Below, in pieces: positions 15,190-23,219 of a stretch of 34,390 nt of DNA. Within the stretch, counting starts at the first letter, position 1, and every line of letters starts with the position of its first letter. Both the position numbers and the translations under genes were made by a program. Where the stretch lies: contig CALIBP010000175.1 in assembly GCA_938048165.1 (NCBI GenBank), forward strand, positions 1 to 34,390, read 5' to 3'. Under the pieces are notes generated by a model. It searched no databases. It was not told the DNA's origin and worked only from the letters and a program-made list of their open reading frames with translations. The stretch is from an uncultured Alphaproteobacteria bacterium. Lineage in GTDB: Bacteria > Pseudomonadota > Alphaproteobacteria > MPNO01 > UBA2964.

Positions 15190-17991
15190 CTACTGCCCAA
15201 GACGTTCAATAATCGACGGCACATGAACCTGATCAGTTTTGTAGTTGCCGGTCAGGGCATACATCACCCAGTTAACGCCAAACCGGTAGGCAAATTCTCG
15301 CTGACGTTCACCATCAGGCGAGACTGGAAACATTGGCGAACCCTGTTGGTCGACTGCCCAAGCACCGGCCCAATCATTGCTACCAATTAATACCGAGGAA
15401 ACACCGTCATTGTGACGGCCGCCGCGCCGCTCGACCCAAACCGTCCCGCCGCGCCAGCGACCGGGATAACCCTTTAGCAAATAGAACGCCTTGTTGATGA
15501 CGTGGTCTGTCGGCACGGGGATCAATGCCGGGATATCAAGCTCGCGCAACATGGAACGAAGCTTGGTGGCCTCGGCACCACCACTCCCAAAGGGGTCAAA
15601 GGTGAGCTTTGATTGTTCTCGCGTATCAAATAAAACGGTACCGCCGGTTCTCAGGTATGCGTTAAGTTTTTCGATAGCGTTGTCGGACAAGGGACGTTGC
15701 CTAAGGGAGACCGGCCAGTAAAGTAACGGGAAAAACGCCAACTCGTCCCGTTCGATATCCACGCCAATTGGTGTCCCCGCTTCGACGGCAGTTCGGCGTC
15801 GCAAAATGTCTGTAAGACCTACTAACCCAGCACGGCTTACAGAATCGATGGTGGCATCATTTGTGAGCACATAGGCAAGCCGCGTTTCCGATGTTGCGTG
15901 CAGGGCAAATCGTTCCTCTGGGTCCAGGGAGAATGTGGGTTTTGACGGTATTGTCGTCTGAGCAAAAGTTGGCGACGCAAAAAAGGTAAGACTTGCGACA
16001 AGCAGAACGGTAATTCCAGCAATGCGGCCGATCGCGCTGCTCTTTGGCGTGGACGTGGAAACAATGCCGACACCCAAGCCGCGCAATATGTAGCTTATGA
16101 CCAAATCAGCGATCAGGAGTATGAGTGCGACGAGCAGCAGCCACGGTTTAGCATCTATTCCCGTTGTGATCGTATAATCGACGGTTTCGACACCGACAGG
16201 AATATTAATTAACGGCGACAGGCTACGAACGGACGACGCCAAATTAAGCGCGCGACGTGTTTCCCCTTTGCCGTAATACCCCGGCGGTGTCTTGGGTCCC
16301 GCAATGGCTTTGGAAAACGATTTCCCAGGGATGGCAACGGATGCCGAGGATGGCTCCCCTAAGACACCAAACCCATCCATTATCTGTAGTGGAGGGAAGC
16401 TGGTCGCGCCGCCGTCACCGCTAACGCCAAGGCTTAGGGCGGCAATACGTTGCATCATGCCGACGAAAAGGCCCGAAAGCGGCAGGTTGGACCACTCGGT
16501 ATTCGCAGTGGTATGGACCAGGACGAGCCAGCCATTTCCATTCCTTTCCGCGGTGACGAGGGGTGTCCCGTCAGTCAATCGAGCCCAGGTCTTGCCGTTT
16601 AAATCCAGCGTGGGTTGCGCCAGAACCTGGCGATTTATTCGGATGTCGGTAGGGATTGGGAGACCGGCAAAGGGGCTTTTATCTTCGAAGGGCATGAGCT
16701 TGGCCGGTGTCGTCCAGGACATCGTGCCGCCTAGCGCTCGTCCGCCGCCGCGTAGTTGTACCGGTACCAGTTGGTCAACGCCCTGGGCCATGCGAGGCCC
16801 TGCAAAGCGAACGAGAACCCCACCTTTATTTATCCAGGAAAGCAATGAGTCTGACTGAGGTTTGCTGAGTTTCCCGATGTCAGCCAATACGATCATAGCC
16901 AACTTTAGTTTTGTTAGATCGCTGATCGTACCAGTTCTAACATCGCTAAAAGGATCGAGAGCGCGTTTCAAATAGTAATCGTCGCTTAAAAGGGGCACCG
17001 ATCCTTCGGTGAGCCCGCCAACAGCAATGCCGACAGGGCGACGTCGCCACCGTTCATCCAGGAGAAACACAGCACCGGCACTGTCTTCCCCTTCTATCTC
17101 GGCCCTCGCAGCCCGGTTACGAATATCGGGAGGCAATTTAAAACGGGCTTCAGCAGTCGATTTTTCTTGATCAAACAAGGCTTTCTCACGGCCCAAAAGG
17201 CGACCATCTTCATCAAATAGCCTTACCTGAACCTCAGAGCTGCTGAGGGGGCCAGTCACCCGTTGGACCGGAAAGGCCAATCCGCCTGTCACTGTCCGTG
17301 GCTGGGTTAGGGTCTTTGCTAGTGCGACAGAAGGTTCGCGGTAAATCCGCAAGGCACCAAGTTCGCGTAATCGATCCATGAGAGATGCAGCGCCTGCATC
17401 GTTTAAGCCATCTGATAACCAGGCGACATGTGCTGAACCGCTCACTGTTAGGTTTTTGAGGGCATTTAACGCTGACCGTCGATCTGTTGGCCATGGTTTG
17501 GGTTTGATTCGACGGAGTAACTGACGTGCCTCTGCGGGGCGCATCAGGTCGCTAATATAGCTGGACCCAGAACGAGGTTGCTTCGCCGTCATCAGAACCC
17601 GTACAGCGCGCCCCTCGCGATCTGCCTGGTCGACAAGATTTTCAATTGTATCCAATCGTTTTTGCCATGCTGGTGCTGCGGCCCAGCCATCGTCCACAAC
17701 CAGAATCAGGGGCCCACTTCCATAAAGCTGCTTACCCTGATTCCATACCGGATGGGCAAGACCAAGGATGATCAAAGCCGCGATCAGCATGCGCAACAGA
17801 ATCAGCCAAAGCGGGGTTCTGGCTGGTGTTTCTTCTTGTGGCTGTAGCGCGAGTAAAAAGCGCAAGGGCGGGAAGGCACGAACCAATGGAGCGGGCGGTG
17901 TCACCCGCAGTAACCACCATAGAACTGGCAACGCGGCGAGTGCCGTCAATAACCAGGGGGCGGTAAATACGAGAGGTCCCAGGTCAAGCAT
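15190..17991 (-). CDS. DUF4159 protein with N-terminal BatA-like membrane domain
   Basis: A 933-residue protein. Residues 1-90 form a BatA-type N-terminus with two membrane segments (about 10-28 and 60-80). A VWA-like strand follows, LILVVDDGWAAA, in which the DxSxS metal motif is lost. Two more hydrophobic segments lie near the middle (around 635-660 and 675-695). The C-terminal 235 residues are DUF4159, with LAYVLTNDATID, ELAFFPLLYWPVS and GTVLFDTRE. DUF4159 adopts an amidotransferase-like fold without known activity. It begins 3 bases after the DUF58 gene stop. The role is inferred only from the operon: a MoxR-assisted envelope complex. Confidence 0.8.
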   Translation of the reverse strand: MLDLGPLVFTAPWLLTALAALPVLWWLLRVTPPAPLVRAFPPLRFLLALQPQEETPARTPLWLILLRMLIAALIILGLAHPVWNQGKQLYGSGPLILVVDDGWAAAPAWQKRLDTIENLVDQADREGRAVRVLMTAKQPRSGSSYISDLMRPAEARQLLRRIKPKPWPTDRRSALNALKNLTVSGSAHVAWLSDGLNDAGAASLMDRLRELGALRIYREPSVALAKTLTQPRTVTGGLAFPVQRVTGPLSSSEVQVRLFDEDGRLLGREKALFDQEKSTAEARFKLPPDIRNRAARAEIEGEDSAGAVFLLDERWRRRPVGIAVGGLTEGSVPLLSDDYYLKRALDPFSDVRTGTISDLTKLKLAMIVLADIGKLSKPQSDSLLSWINKGGVLVRFAGPRMAQGVDQLVPVQLRGGGRALGGTMSWTTPAKLMPFEDKSPFAGLPIPTDIRINRQVLAQPTLDLNGKTWARLTDGTPLVTAERNGNGWLVLVHTTANTEWSNLPLSGLFVGMMQRIAALSLGVSGDGGATSFPPLQIMDGFGVLGEPSSASVAIPGKSFSKAIAGPKTPPGYYGKGETRRALNLASSVRSLSPLINIPVGVETVDYTITTGIDAKPWLLLVALILLIADLVISYILRGLGVGIVSTSTPKSSAIGRIAGITVLLVASLTFFASPTFAQTTIPSKPTFSLDPEERFALHATSETRLAYVLTNDATIDSVSRAGLVGLTDILRRRTAVEAGTPIGVDIERDELAFFPLLYWPVSLRQRPLSDNAIEKLNAYLRTGGTVLFDTREQSKLTFDPFGSGGAEATKLRSMLRELDIPALIPVPTDHVINKAFYLLKGYPGRWRGGTVWVERRGGRHNDGVSSVLIGSNDWAGAWAVDQQGSPMFPVSPDGERQREFAYRFGVNWVMYALTGNYKTDQVHVPSIIERLGQ

Positions 17992-17994
17992 TGC

Positions 17995-18918
17995 TTATGC
18001 TCCCGGCGTTTCTGCTAGAGCATTGTAAAGTGCGAGCAACGCTGTTTGCGGTGGCTGATCAGTGGCGTGCGCGAGACAACTCCATCCCAGATTGCGGGCA
18101 ATGTCTTCGATTGCGCGCCGGTGTTTCTCCATGAGCTGCACATACTCTGTTCTCACGGCTTCAACACGACCGATCAGCGCCGCCCCCTCGTCTTCCAAAC
18201 CTTCGAAGCGCACGCGACCGGAAAACGGCAGGCTTCGTTCGGCGGGATCGAAAATTTGCAAAAGATGACCGCGCACGCCTAGAGACGCAAAGCCGCGTAA
18301 CGTCTCTTCGATTTCTGCGGGCGGCGTCAGGAAGTCAGATATCATAACGACCCGGGCGTAACGCGGGAGAGGCTCCAGCGGCGGGGCACTTTGTTCCCGA
18401 TCAAAGTCGGTGGAAATAGAGGCGACGAGCCTGTCCATAACGGCGCGGCCATTCGACGGTGGGATTCCGGACCCAAGGAGGGTGATGCGTTCTCCGCCCC
18501 GGATGAGAAGGGAGGCCAGCGCCAGCATGAGAACCGCAGCACGATCAGCCTTGTCTGGTAATCCGTCGTCGGAGTGATATTTCATGGATGTCGAACGATC
18601 TAGCCACACCCAGACGCTCTGAGCCGCTTCCCATTCATTTTCCCGAATATAGAGGTGTTCGCGCTTTGCTGACTGTCGCCAGTCAATCCTTTGGACGTTG
18701 TCGCCCTGTTGGTAACGCCGAAATTGCCAAAACGATTCTCCCTGGCCAACACGGCGACGGCCGTGGACTCCTTGCGCAACGGTAGCAGCAATGCGTTCGG
18801 CAGCGACCAACAAAGGAGGCAAACGAGCAGCTGTTTCCTCTGCTCGTTGTCTGATCGACGCTGGACGTTCAGCTTCCCGATTGCTGAGGCCCACGAGTTT
18901 TAGGCCAAAGGAGCGCAA
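17995..18918 (-). CDS. DUF58 domain protein
   Basis: A 307-residue cytoplasmic or peripheral protein. The DUF58 core is FRRYQQGDNVQRIDWRQSAK at 67-85, followed by the VWA-type metal motif DRSTS at 107-111 within VWVWLDRSTSMKY. These proteins are regular partners of MoxR ATPases. The full frame begins with TTG at 18918 and overlaps the moxR end by 19 bases; a GTG at 18894 just after the moxR stop is an alternative start. Neither has a clear ribosome binding site, so coupling to moxR translation is likely. Its stop is 3 bases before the DUF4159 start. Confidence 0.85.
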   Translation of the reverse strand: MRSFGLKLVGLSNREAERPASIRQRAEETAARLPPLLVAAERIAATVAQGVHGRRRVGQGESFWQFRRYQQGDNVQRIDWRQSAKREHLYIRENEWEAAQSVWVWLDRSTSMKYHSDDGLPDKADRAAVLMLALASLLIRGGERITLLGSGIPPSNGRAVMDRLVASISTDFDREQSAPPLEPLPRYARVVMISDFLTPPAEIEETLRGFASLGVRGHLLQIFDPAERSLPFSGRVRFEGLEDEGAALIGRVEAVRTEYVQLMEKHRRAIEDIARNLGWSCLAHATDQPPQTALLALYNALAETPGA

Positions 18919-19931
18919 AGCCGTTCAATTACCTCATCAATGGTTATGCCATCGGCCCGGGCCGCGAAGCTGAGTGCCATGCGATGTCGCAGCACCGGTT
19001 TCGACAATGCGACGACGTCATCAATGGATGGCGCGTAGCGACCATCCAATAAAGCGCGTGCACGGCACGCTAGCATAAGAGCCTGGCTAGCACGTGGGCC
19101 GGGGCCCCATGCAACATGATCCCGAATCTCGGGTAACGCGCTTTCGGTAGGACGCGCTGATCGCACGAGGTTGAGGATTGATTGTACAACACTATCGCCG
19201 ACTGGAATTTGACGCACCAGCCGTTGTGCTGAAATCAGATCATCTGCCGTAAGCACCTGCTCCGGGGTTGCAGCTTCTGATCCCGTTGTAGCCAAAAGTA
19301 TTTCACGCTCGGCTTCTTCTGATGGGTAGCTTACATCGACCTGCATGAGAAACCGATCAAGTTGTGCTTCAGGCAACGGGTACGTACCTTCCTGCTCCAG
19401 CGGATTCTGGGTGGCAAGGACATGAAATGGGTTCGGTAGAGCGTGATTCTGACCTGCAACCGAAACGGTTTTCTCCTGCATCGCTTGTAACAGGGCTGAT
19501 TGGGTTCTTGGGCTGGCACGGTTGATTTCATCAGCCATTACCAACTGGCAGAAAACTGGTCCTTCGATAAAGCGAAAAGACCGTCTTGTACCGTCTTCTC
19601 CTTCATCAAGAATTTCGGAACCAAGAATATCCGCAGGCATTAAATCAGGCGTGAATTGAACCCTTTTGTCATCGAGCCCGAGGACGGTTCCTAACGTTTC
19701 GACTAATCGCGTTTTACCGAGGCCGGGAAAGCCGATTAACAAAACGTGACCGCCAGCGAGCAGCGTGATAAGAGTTTCGTCGATCACTTGGTTCTGGCCA
19801 AAAATTATCCGGCCAATCCGGTCGCGAACGAGGGCTATACGTTGGCCCAGTGAATCGATTTCTGCGACGAGACGGGCAGGGGGTTCTTCTCCAGGACTGG
19901 TGGATTGAGTTAGGGATTCTGTTTCAGCCAT
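18900..19931 (-). CDS. MoxR family AAA+ ATPase
   Basis: A 343-residue AAA+ protein. Walker A is GFPGLGKT at 67-74, Walker B is LVMADEINRA around Asp134-Glu135, sensor 1 is ATQNP at 173-177, and EGTYPLPEAQLDRF is the MoxR-typical stretch. MoxR proteins act as chaperone-like ATPases with VWA-domain clients; three VWA-like proteins are encoded next. GGAG stands 8-9 bases before the ATG. The start is only 30 bases from the divergent DUF1285 gene, so the two promoters must be compressed or lie inside coding DNA. Confidence 0.92.
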   Translation of the reverse strand: MAETESLTQSTSPGEEPPARLVAEIDSLGQRIALVRDRIGRIIFGQNQVIDETLITLLAGGHVLLIGFPGLGKTRLVETLGTVLGLDDKRVQFTPDLMPADILGSEILDEGEDGTRRSFRFIEGPVFCQLVMADEINRASPRTQSALLQAMQEKTVSVAGQNHALPNPFHVLATQNPLEQEGTYPLPEAQLDRFLMQVDVSYPSEEAEREILLATTGSEAATPEQVLTADDLISAQRLVRQIPVGDSVVQSILNLVRSARPTESALPEIRDHVAWGPGPRASQALMLACRARALLDGRYAPSIDDVVALSKPVLRHRMALSFAARADGITIDEVIERLCAPLA

Positions 19932-19961
19932 ATAGAGTCTCCATGACGCAGGCGGTGCACC

Positions 19962-20537
19962 ATGGATAAGTCACTTACCAGTAGTCCCGGCGACGAGTTG
20001 AAGGACTCGCTTGAGGGTCGTCTTCTTGGCGACAAATCCGGTGAACCGAACGGCCAGCTATTTTGCGGCGATATTGATATGCGTATCGCCCGTGACGGTA
20101 CTTGGTATTATCATGGCTCTCCCATTGAACGAAAACAACTCGTAAAATTGTTTGGTTCGATTTTAAAACGCGATGATCAAGGGGACTTCTGGCTAGAAAC
20201 GCCGGTCGAAAAATGCCGAATTCAAGTCGAAGATGCGCCCTTTCAGGCCGTTGAAATGTCGGTGGAAGGTGAAAAACTAAATCAGCGTTTGTCGTTCAGA
20301 ACCAATGTTGACGATATTGTGATTGCCGGCCCTGAGAATCGCATCAGAGTCGTGATTGATTCCGAGACGGGTGAGCCATCACCTTACCTTAAGGTGAGAG
20401 AAGGAATTGAAGCCTTAATCACACGAGCCGTTTTCTATGACTTAGTGGAACTGGCCGTCGAAATACCAGGCGAAGGTAGAACGGTCCTGGGTGTTTGGAG
20501 TAATGGTACTTGTTTTACGTTGGGCCAAGCGGATTGA
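19962..20537 (+). CDS. DUF1285 domain protein
   Basis: A 191-residue soluble protein with the DUF1285 pattern: DMRIARDGTWYYHGSPIERKQLVKLF at about 38-62, FWLETPVEKCRIQVEDAPF, and TNVDDIVIAG. The function is unknown. It is the first gene of a plus-strand operon with CoA pyrophosphatase, DUF6111 and cca, a common arrangement in alphaproteobacteria as far as I recall. AGGCGG precedes the ATG. Only 30 bases separate it from the divergent moxR gene. Confidence 0.85.
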   Translation: MDKSLTSSPGDELKDSLEGRLLGDKSGEPNGQLFCGDIDMRIARDGTWYYHGSPIERKQLVKLFGSILKRDDQGDFWLETPVEKCRIQVEDAPFQAVEMSVEGEKLNQRLSFRTNVDDIVIAGPENRIRVVIDSETGEPSPYLKVREGIEALITRAVFYDLVELAVEIPGEGRTVLGVWSNGTCFTLGQAD

Positions 20538-20557
20538 AATGACCGCTGGTAGGAATA

Positions 20558-21160
20558 ATGCGTGATCTTCTGACTACAATTTTTGCGGGCCTTGGTGTCG
20601 GGCCCAACCCCTATGCGCCAGGCAATATTTGGCCTGCGCCTTCGGTAGCAGGGCGGGAGACGTCACTGCGCTCGGCGGCCGTTCTTGTGCCGCTGATCGA
20701 GCGGGCGGAGGGGATGACGGTTCTCCTGACACAAAGAACGGAAACCATGTCGGATCATGCGGGACAGATCGCCTTTCCTGGTGGAAGGGTTGAGCCCGGA
20801 GAAGTGACGCCTGAAGAGACGGCGCTTCGTGAAACCGAAGAGGAAATTGGGCTTTCCGCGTCAATGATAGATGTTTTGGGACGGATGAATGCGCGGGACA
20901 CAGGGACTGGATATCGGGTTATGCCTGTTGTTGGATTGATCCAACCGCCTATATCTCTGTCGCCAGATCCCTCCGAAGTCGCCAAAGTGTTTGAAGTGCC
21001 GATGGACTTCGTGTTGGATCCTGCGAATCATCGGCTGGAAAAACGTGACGAACGCGGAAAATCGCGGGAATATTATGTGATGCCTTATAATGATCACTAT
21101 ATATGGGGTCTGACGGCCCGCATTCTGGTTGAATTGGGGAAGATGGTGAGGAACGCATGA
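20558..21160 (+). CDS. CoA pyrophosphatase, Nudix family (NudL-like)
   Basis: A 200-residue Nudix hydrolase that splits CoA and its derivatives to 3',5'-ADP and phosphopantetheine. The stretch from LLTQRTETMSDHAGQIAFPGG into the Nudix box (75-99, with RETEEEIGL) matches the CoA-specific subfamily. That subfamily's box has one more residue than the MutT pattern between the first glutamate and the RE pair, as seen here. AGGA precedes the ATG by five or six bases. Its end overlaps the next gene by four bases (ATGA). Confidence 0.9.
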   Translation: MRDLLTTIFAGLGVGPNPYAPGNIWPAPSVAGRETSLRSAAVLVPLIERAEGMTVLLTQRTETMSDHAGQIAFPGGRVEPGEVTPEETALRETEEEIGLSASMIDVLGRMNARDTGTGYRVMPVVGLIQPPISLSPDPSEVAKVFEVPMDFVLDPANHRLEKRDERGKSREYYVMPYNDHYIWGLTARILVELGKMVRNA

Positions 21161-21378
21161 TCCGCTTGGTTTTATTGTTTGTAGTACCGCTGGTAACGCC
21201 AACCGGGCTTTATATTTTATGGCGCGCTTTTGCTCCTCCGAAACTCGGAGGGTCCAAGGCAATTGCCCGTGAGGATTGGGAGCCATTACCCTGGCCGTGG
21301 CTCATCCTGTCGGGTGGCTCGCTAACGATTATTTCGGTTTTTACCATCATCGCTTATCCCGAACTTCTTGATTTCTGA
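21157..21378 (+). CDS. Small membrane protein, DUF6111-like
   Basis: A 73-residue protein with two hydrophobic segments, about residues 2-22 and 48-70, joined by a charged loop with the LPWPW stretch just before the second. Position and layout match the small protein often found between a CoA pyrophosphatase and the CCA-adding enzyme in alphaproteobacteria. The function is unknown. It overlaps the pyrophosphatase gene by four bases and ends 15 bases before cca. Confidence 0.75.
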   Translation: MIRLVLLFVVPLVTPTGLYILWRAFAPPKLGGSKAIAREDWEPLPWPWLILSGGSLTIISVFTIIAYPELLDF

Positions 21379-21393
21379 CGAAGGCTTCGGCCA

Positions 21394-22626
21394 ATGAAAC
21401 CTGCCGCCTCTATCGATCTACATAGCTGGATGGCTCAGGCGCAGACCCAGGTGGTTATGAAAGCTTTAATGGCTGGGGGACAACCTGCCCGGTTCGTTGG
21501 TGGTTGCGTCCGTGACGCTTTGCTTGGTCTTCCTGTCAAAGATATTGATATCGCTACGCCGGAGAGACCTGAGCAGGTAATAGAGCTTATCGAAAAGGCA
21601 GGCTTGAGGGCGATTCCAACCGGTATTGATCATGGAACCGTCACGGCGATCTGCGATGGAATTCCGTTTGAAATAACAACGCTGCGGCGCGATGTGGAAA
21701 CAGATGGACGACACGCGCGCGTGATCTATACCGCCGACTGGCAAGAGGACGCCGCTCGTCGGGATTTAACGGTGAACGCCCTTTACTGTGACCCAGATGG
21801 CACGGTGTTTGACCCAGTGGGTGGACTGGCTGATCTCAATGAAGGACGTATTCGATTTGTCGGTAATGCACGCGCGCGGATCGAAGAAGATGTCTTAAGA
21901 TTACTGCGGTTCTTTCGGTTCTATGCCCATTACGGTATCGGGGCGGCTGATCGGGAGGCCATATTGGCTTGCCGAGAGATGGCACCGCAAATCGCTACTT
22001 TGTCTGTGGAGCGGGTATGGAAAGAATTGTCACGTTTGCTTCTGGCCCCGGATCCCGGCCCGTCTTTTGATCTCATGGTGACGAATGATGTTCTTTCCCA
22101 TCTCCTTCCGGAGGTTGTTCGCAGTGATCGTTTATCCAATTTGATAAAGGCGGAAGTTACCGCTGAGGTTGACCCTGACTATTTGAGACGTCTTGCCTCA
22201 ATCGTGGATCTTGATGAGGGGGGCGCCCGCGCTCTCGCCGCACGGCTGAAATTTTCAAACGTTGATCGTGATCAGTTTTTTCGCCTTTGCGACCCCGAGA
22301 TTCGACCTGACCCTGGATTTGATTTGAAACAAAACCGGGTGGCGCTGTATCGGCTCGGGCCGGCGCTATTTGATGAACTTATCCTGATTGGGGCGGCTCG
22401 GACCCCTGACCAGGATTGGTTGAGTTTGAGGCCGCTTTCCCAAACGAAACCGGTGCCGCCCTTCTCAATTAAAGGGCAGGATGTTGTAGATCTGGGTGTG
22501 CCCTTTGGAAATGAAATAGGCGAATTACTGGGGCAGGTTGAAGATTGGTGGGTCGCTGGTGACTTTGAAGCGGATCGTAACTCTTGCCTCAGCTATTTGC
22601 AGTCACTTGTCACCGAGCGGTCTTAA
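21394..22626 (+). CDS. cca: CCA tRNA nucleotidyltransferase (class II)
   Basis: A 410-residue enzyme that builds or repairs the 3' CCA end of tRNA. RFVGGCVRD at 33-41 and the catalytic Asp50-x-Asp52 in VKDIDIATP mark the nucleotidyltransferase head. ARRDLTVNAL at 121-130 and EEDVLRLLRFFRF form the neck that selects the nucleotides. The rest is the helical body and tail. No HD phosphohydrolase domain is seen. It is the last gene of the DUF1285 operon. Its final 17 bases overlap the end of a convergent minus-strand gene. Confidence 0.95.
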   Translation: MKPAASIDLHSWMAQAQTQVVMKALMAGGQPARFVGGCVRDALLGLPVKDIDIATPERPEQVIELIEKAGLRAIPTGIDHGTVTAICDGIPFEITTLRRDVETDGRHARVIYTADWQEDAARRDLTVNALYCDPDGTVFDPVGGLADLNEGRIRFVGNARARIEEDVLRLLRFFRFYAHYGIGAADREAILACREMAPQIATLSVERVWKELSRLLLAPDPGPSFDLMVTNDVLSHLLPEVVRSDRLSNLIKAEVTAEVDPDYLRRLASIVDLDEGGARALAARLKFSNVDRDQFFRLCDPEIRPDPGFDLKQNRVALYRLGPALFDELILIGAARTPDQDWLSLRPLSQTKPVPPFSIKGQDVVDLGVPFGNEIGELLGQVEDWWVAGDFEADRNSCLSYLQSLVTERS

Positions 22627-23155
22627 CCAACCTTCCCGTGACGGTTCGGACTCTTTCGCCGCTACGCGTACTTTTGAAAACGATTTTCATGCCAGTGCCT
22701 GAAAGCGTACGGTCATATTGTTGTATGGCGTATGTGCCCTCTTTGTTCACACGAATTAAAAAGAGTGAGAGCGTGGAGCCGGTGATGTTGGCCCAACATA
22801 GCTCCTGGCCCTTCAGAGGATCGCCGCTCGACTTGCAATGAAATGTTCTGGGATTGTCTGTAGGACGCAGCGTTTTGGAACTTTGACGTCTACGGATGTT
22901 CGGCTTGCTAGGATCGCCGCCTTTGCGAATGACACTGATCCAGTCGATTTTGAAACCGTTACCGGCGGGCGCAATTTTGACATCGAAATCGCGCGCGGTT
23001 GTTGCAAAATAGATGCTATCCGCATTTTCTGAAACGCCGCCGCCGTTGAAGGTGCCAAAAAAGGCGTCAATCGTAAGATTAGGTTGTGCAGCCTGTGCCG
23101 CGCTCGAGATTGCTGTAAAAAGTAATGTCGCTGTGAGTACCGCGAAGCGTCTTAT
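22610..23155 (-). CDS. Exported protein of unknown function, apparently starting at ATA
   Basis: Reading minus from 23155 gives 181 codons without a stop. The product begins (M/I)RRFAVLTATLLFTAISSAAQA, a textbook signal peptide with an arginine pair and an AQA cleavage site. It is followed by a mature domain with LTIDAFFGTFNGGGVSEN, the FATTARDFDVKI strand, WISVIRKGGDP, FHCKSSGDPLKGQELCW (two cysteines) and YAIQQYDRTLSG. The frame is open back into hemF, but it has no ATG, GTG or TTG before the mature domain. ATA sits exactly where the methionine should be, 4 bases after GGAGGGG. I do not recognise the family. It follows trmL-hemF on the same strand, so it is probably the operon's third gene. 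An ATG-to-ATA change or a sequencing error are alternatives to true ATA initiation. Confidence 0.7.
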   Translation of the reverse strand: MRRFAVLTATLLFTAISSAAQAAQPNLTIDAFFGTFNGGGVSENADSIYFATTARDFDVKIAPAGNGFKIDWISVIRKGGDPSKPNIRRRQSSKTLRPTDNPRTFHCKSSGDPLKGQELCWANITGSTLSLFLIRVNKEGTYAIQQYDRTLSGTGMKIVFKSTRSGERVRTVTGRLVKTAR

Positions 23156-23157
23156 AA

Positions 23158-23164
23158 CCCCTCC
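23158..23164 (-). promoter_or_regulatory. Strong ribosome binding site before the ATA-start gene
   Basis: GGAGGGG on the minus strand, followed by TT and then ATA. It is one of the strongest Shine-Dalgarno matches in the window and decides the start of the exported-protein gene. Its first two bases abut the hairpin at 23163-23181. Confidence 0.65.
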
Positions 23165-23198
23165 AGAATTTAGTTTTCTGGTCGCTACTATAGCGACC
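23163..23198 (-). promoter_or_regulatory. Two overlapping inverted repeats in the leader of the exported-protein gene
   Basis: GGTCGCTA / TAGCGACC (23180-23187 with 23191-23198) is a perfect eight-pair stem with a three-base loop. CCAGAA / TTCTGG (23163-23168 with 23176-23181) is a six-pair stem with a seven-base loop. They share bases 23180-23181, so both cannot form fully at once, and the second includes the first bases of the ribosome binding site. Confidence 0.5.
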
Positions 23199-23219
23199 CA
23201 ATAACAGATAGCCAGCCTG

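Noticed and set aside
16292-16858. A 188-codon open frame on plus
   Set aside because: Antisense of the DUF4159 gene; rich in Pro, Ser and Arg as expected for a shadow frame.
22584-23204. Several short plus-strand and one minus-strand open frames between cca and hemF
   Set aside because: They have no signal, motif or ribosome binding site. The minus-strand frame at 22610-23155 gives a coherent exported protein through the same bases.
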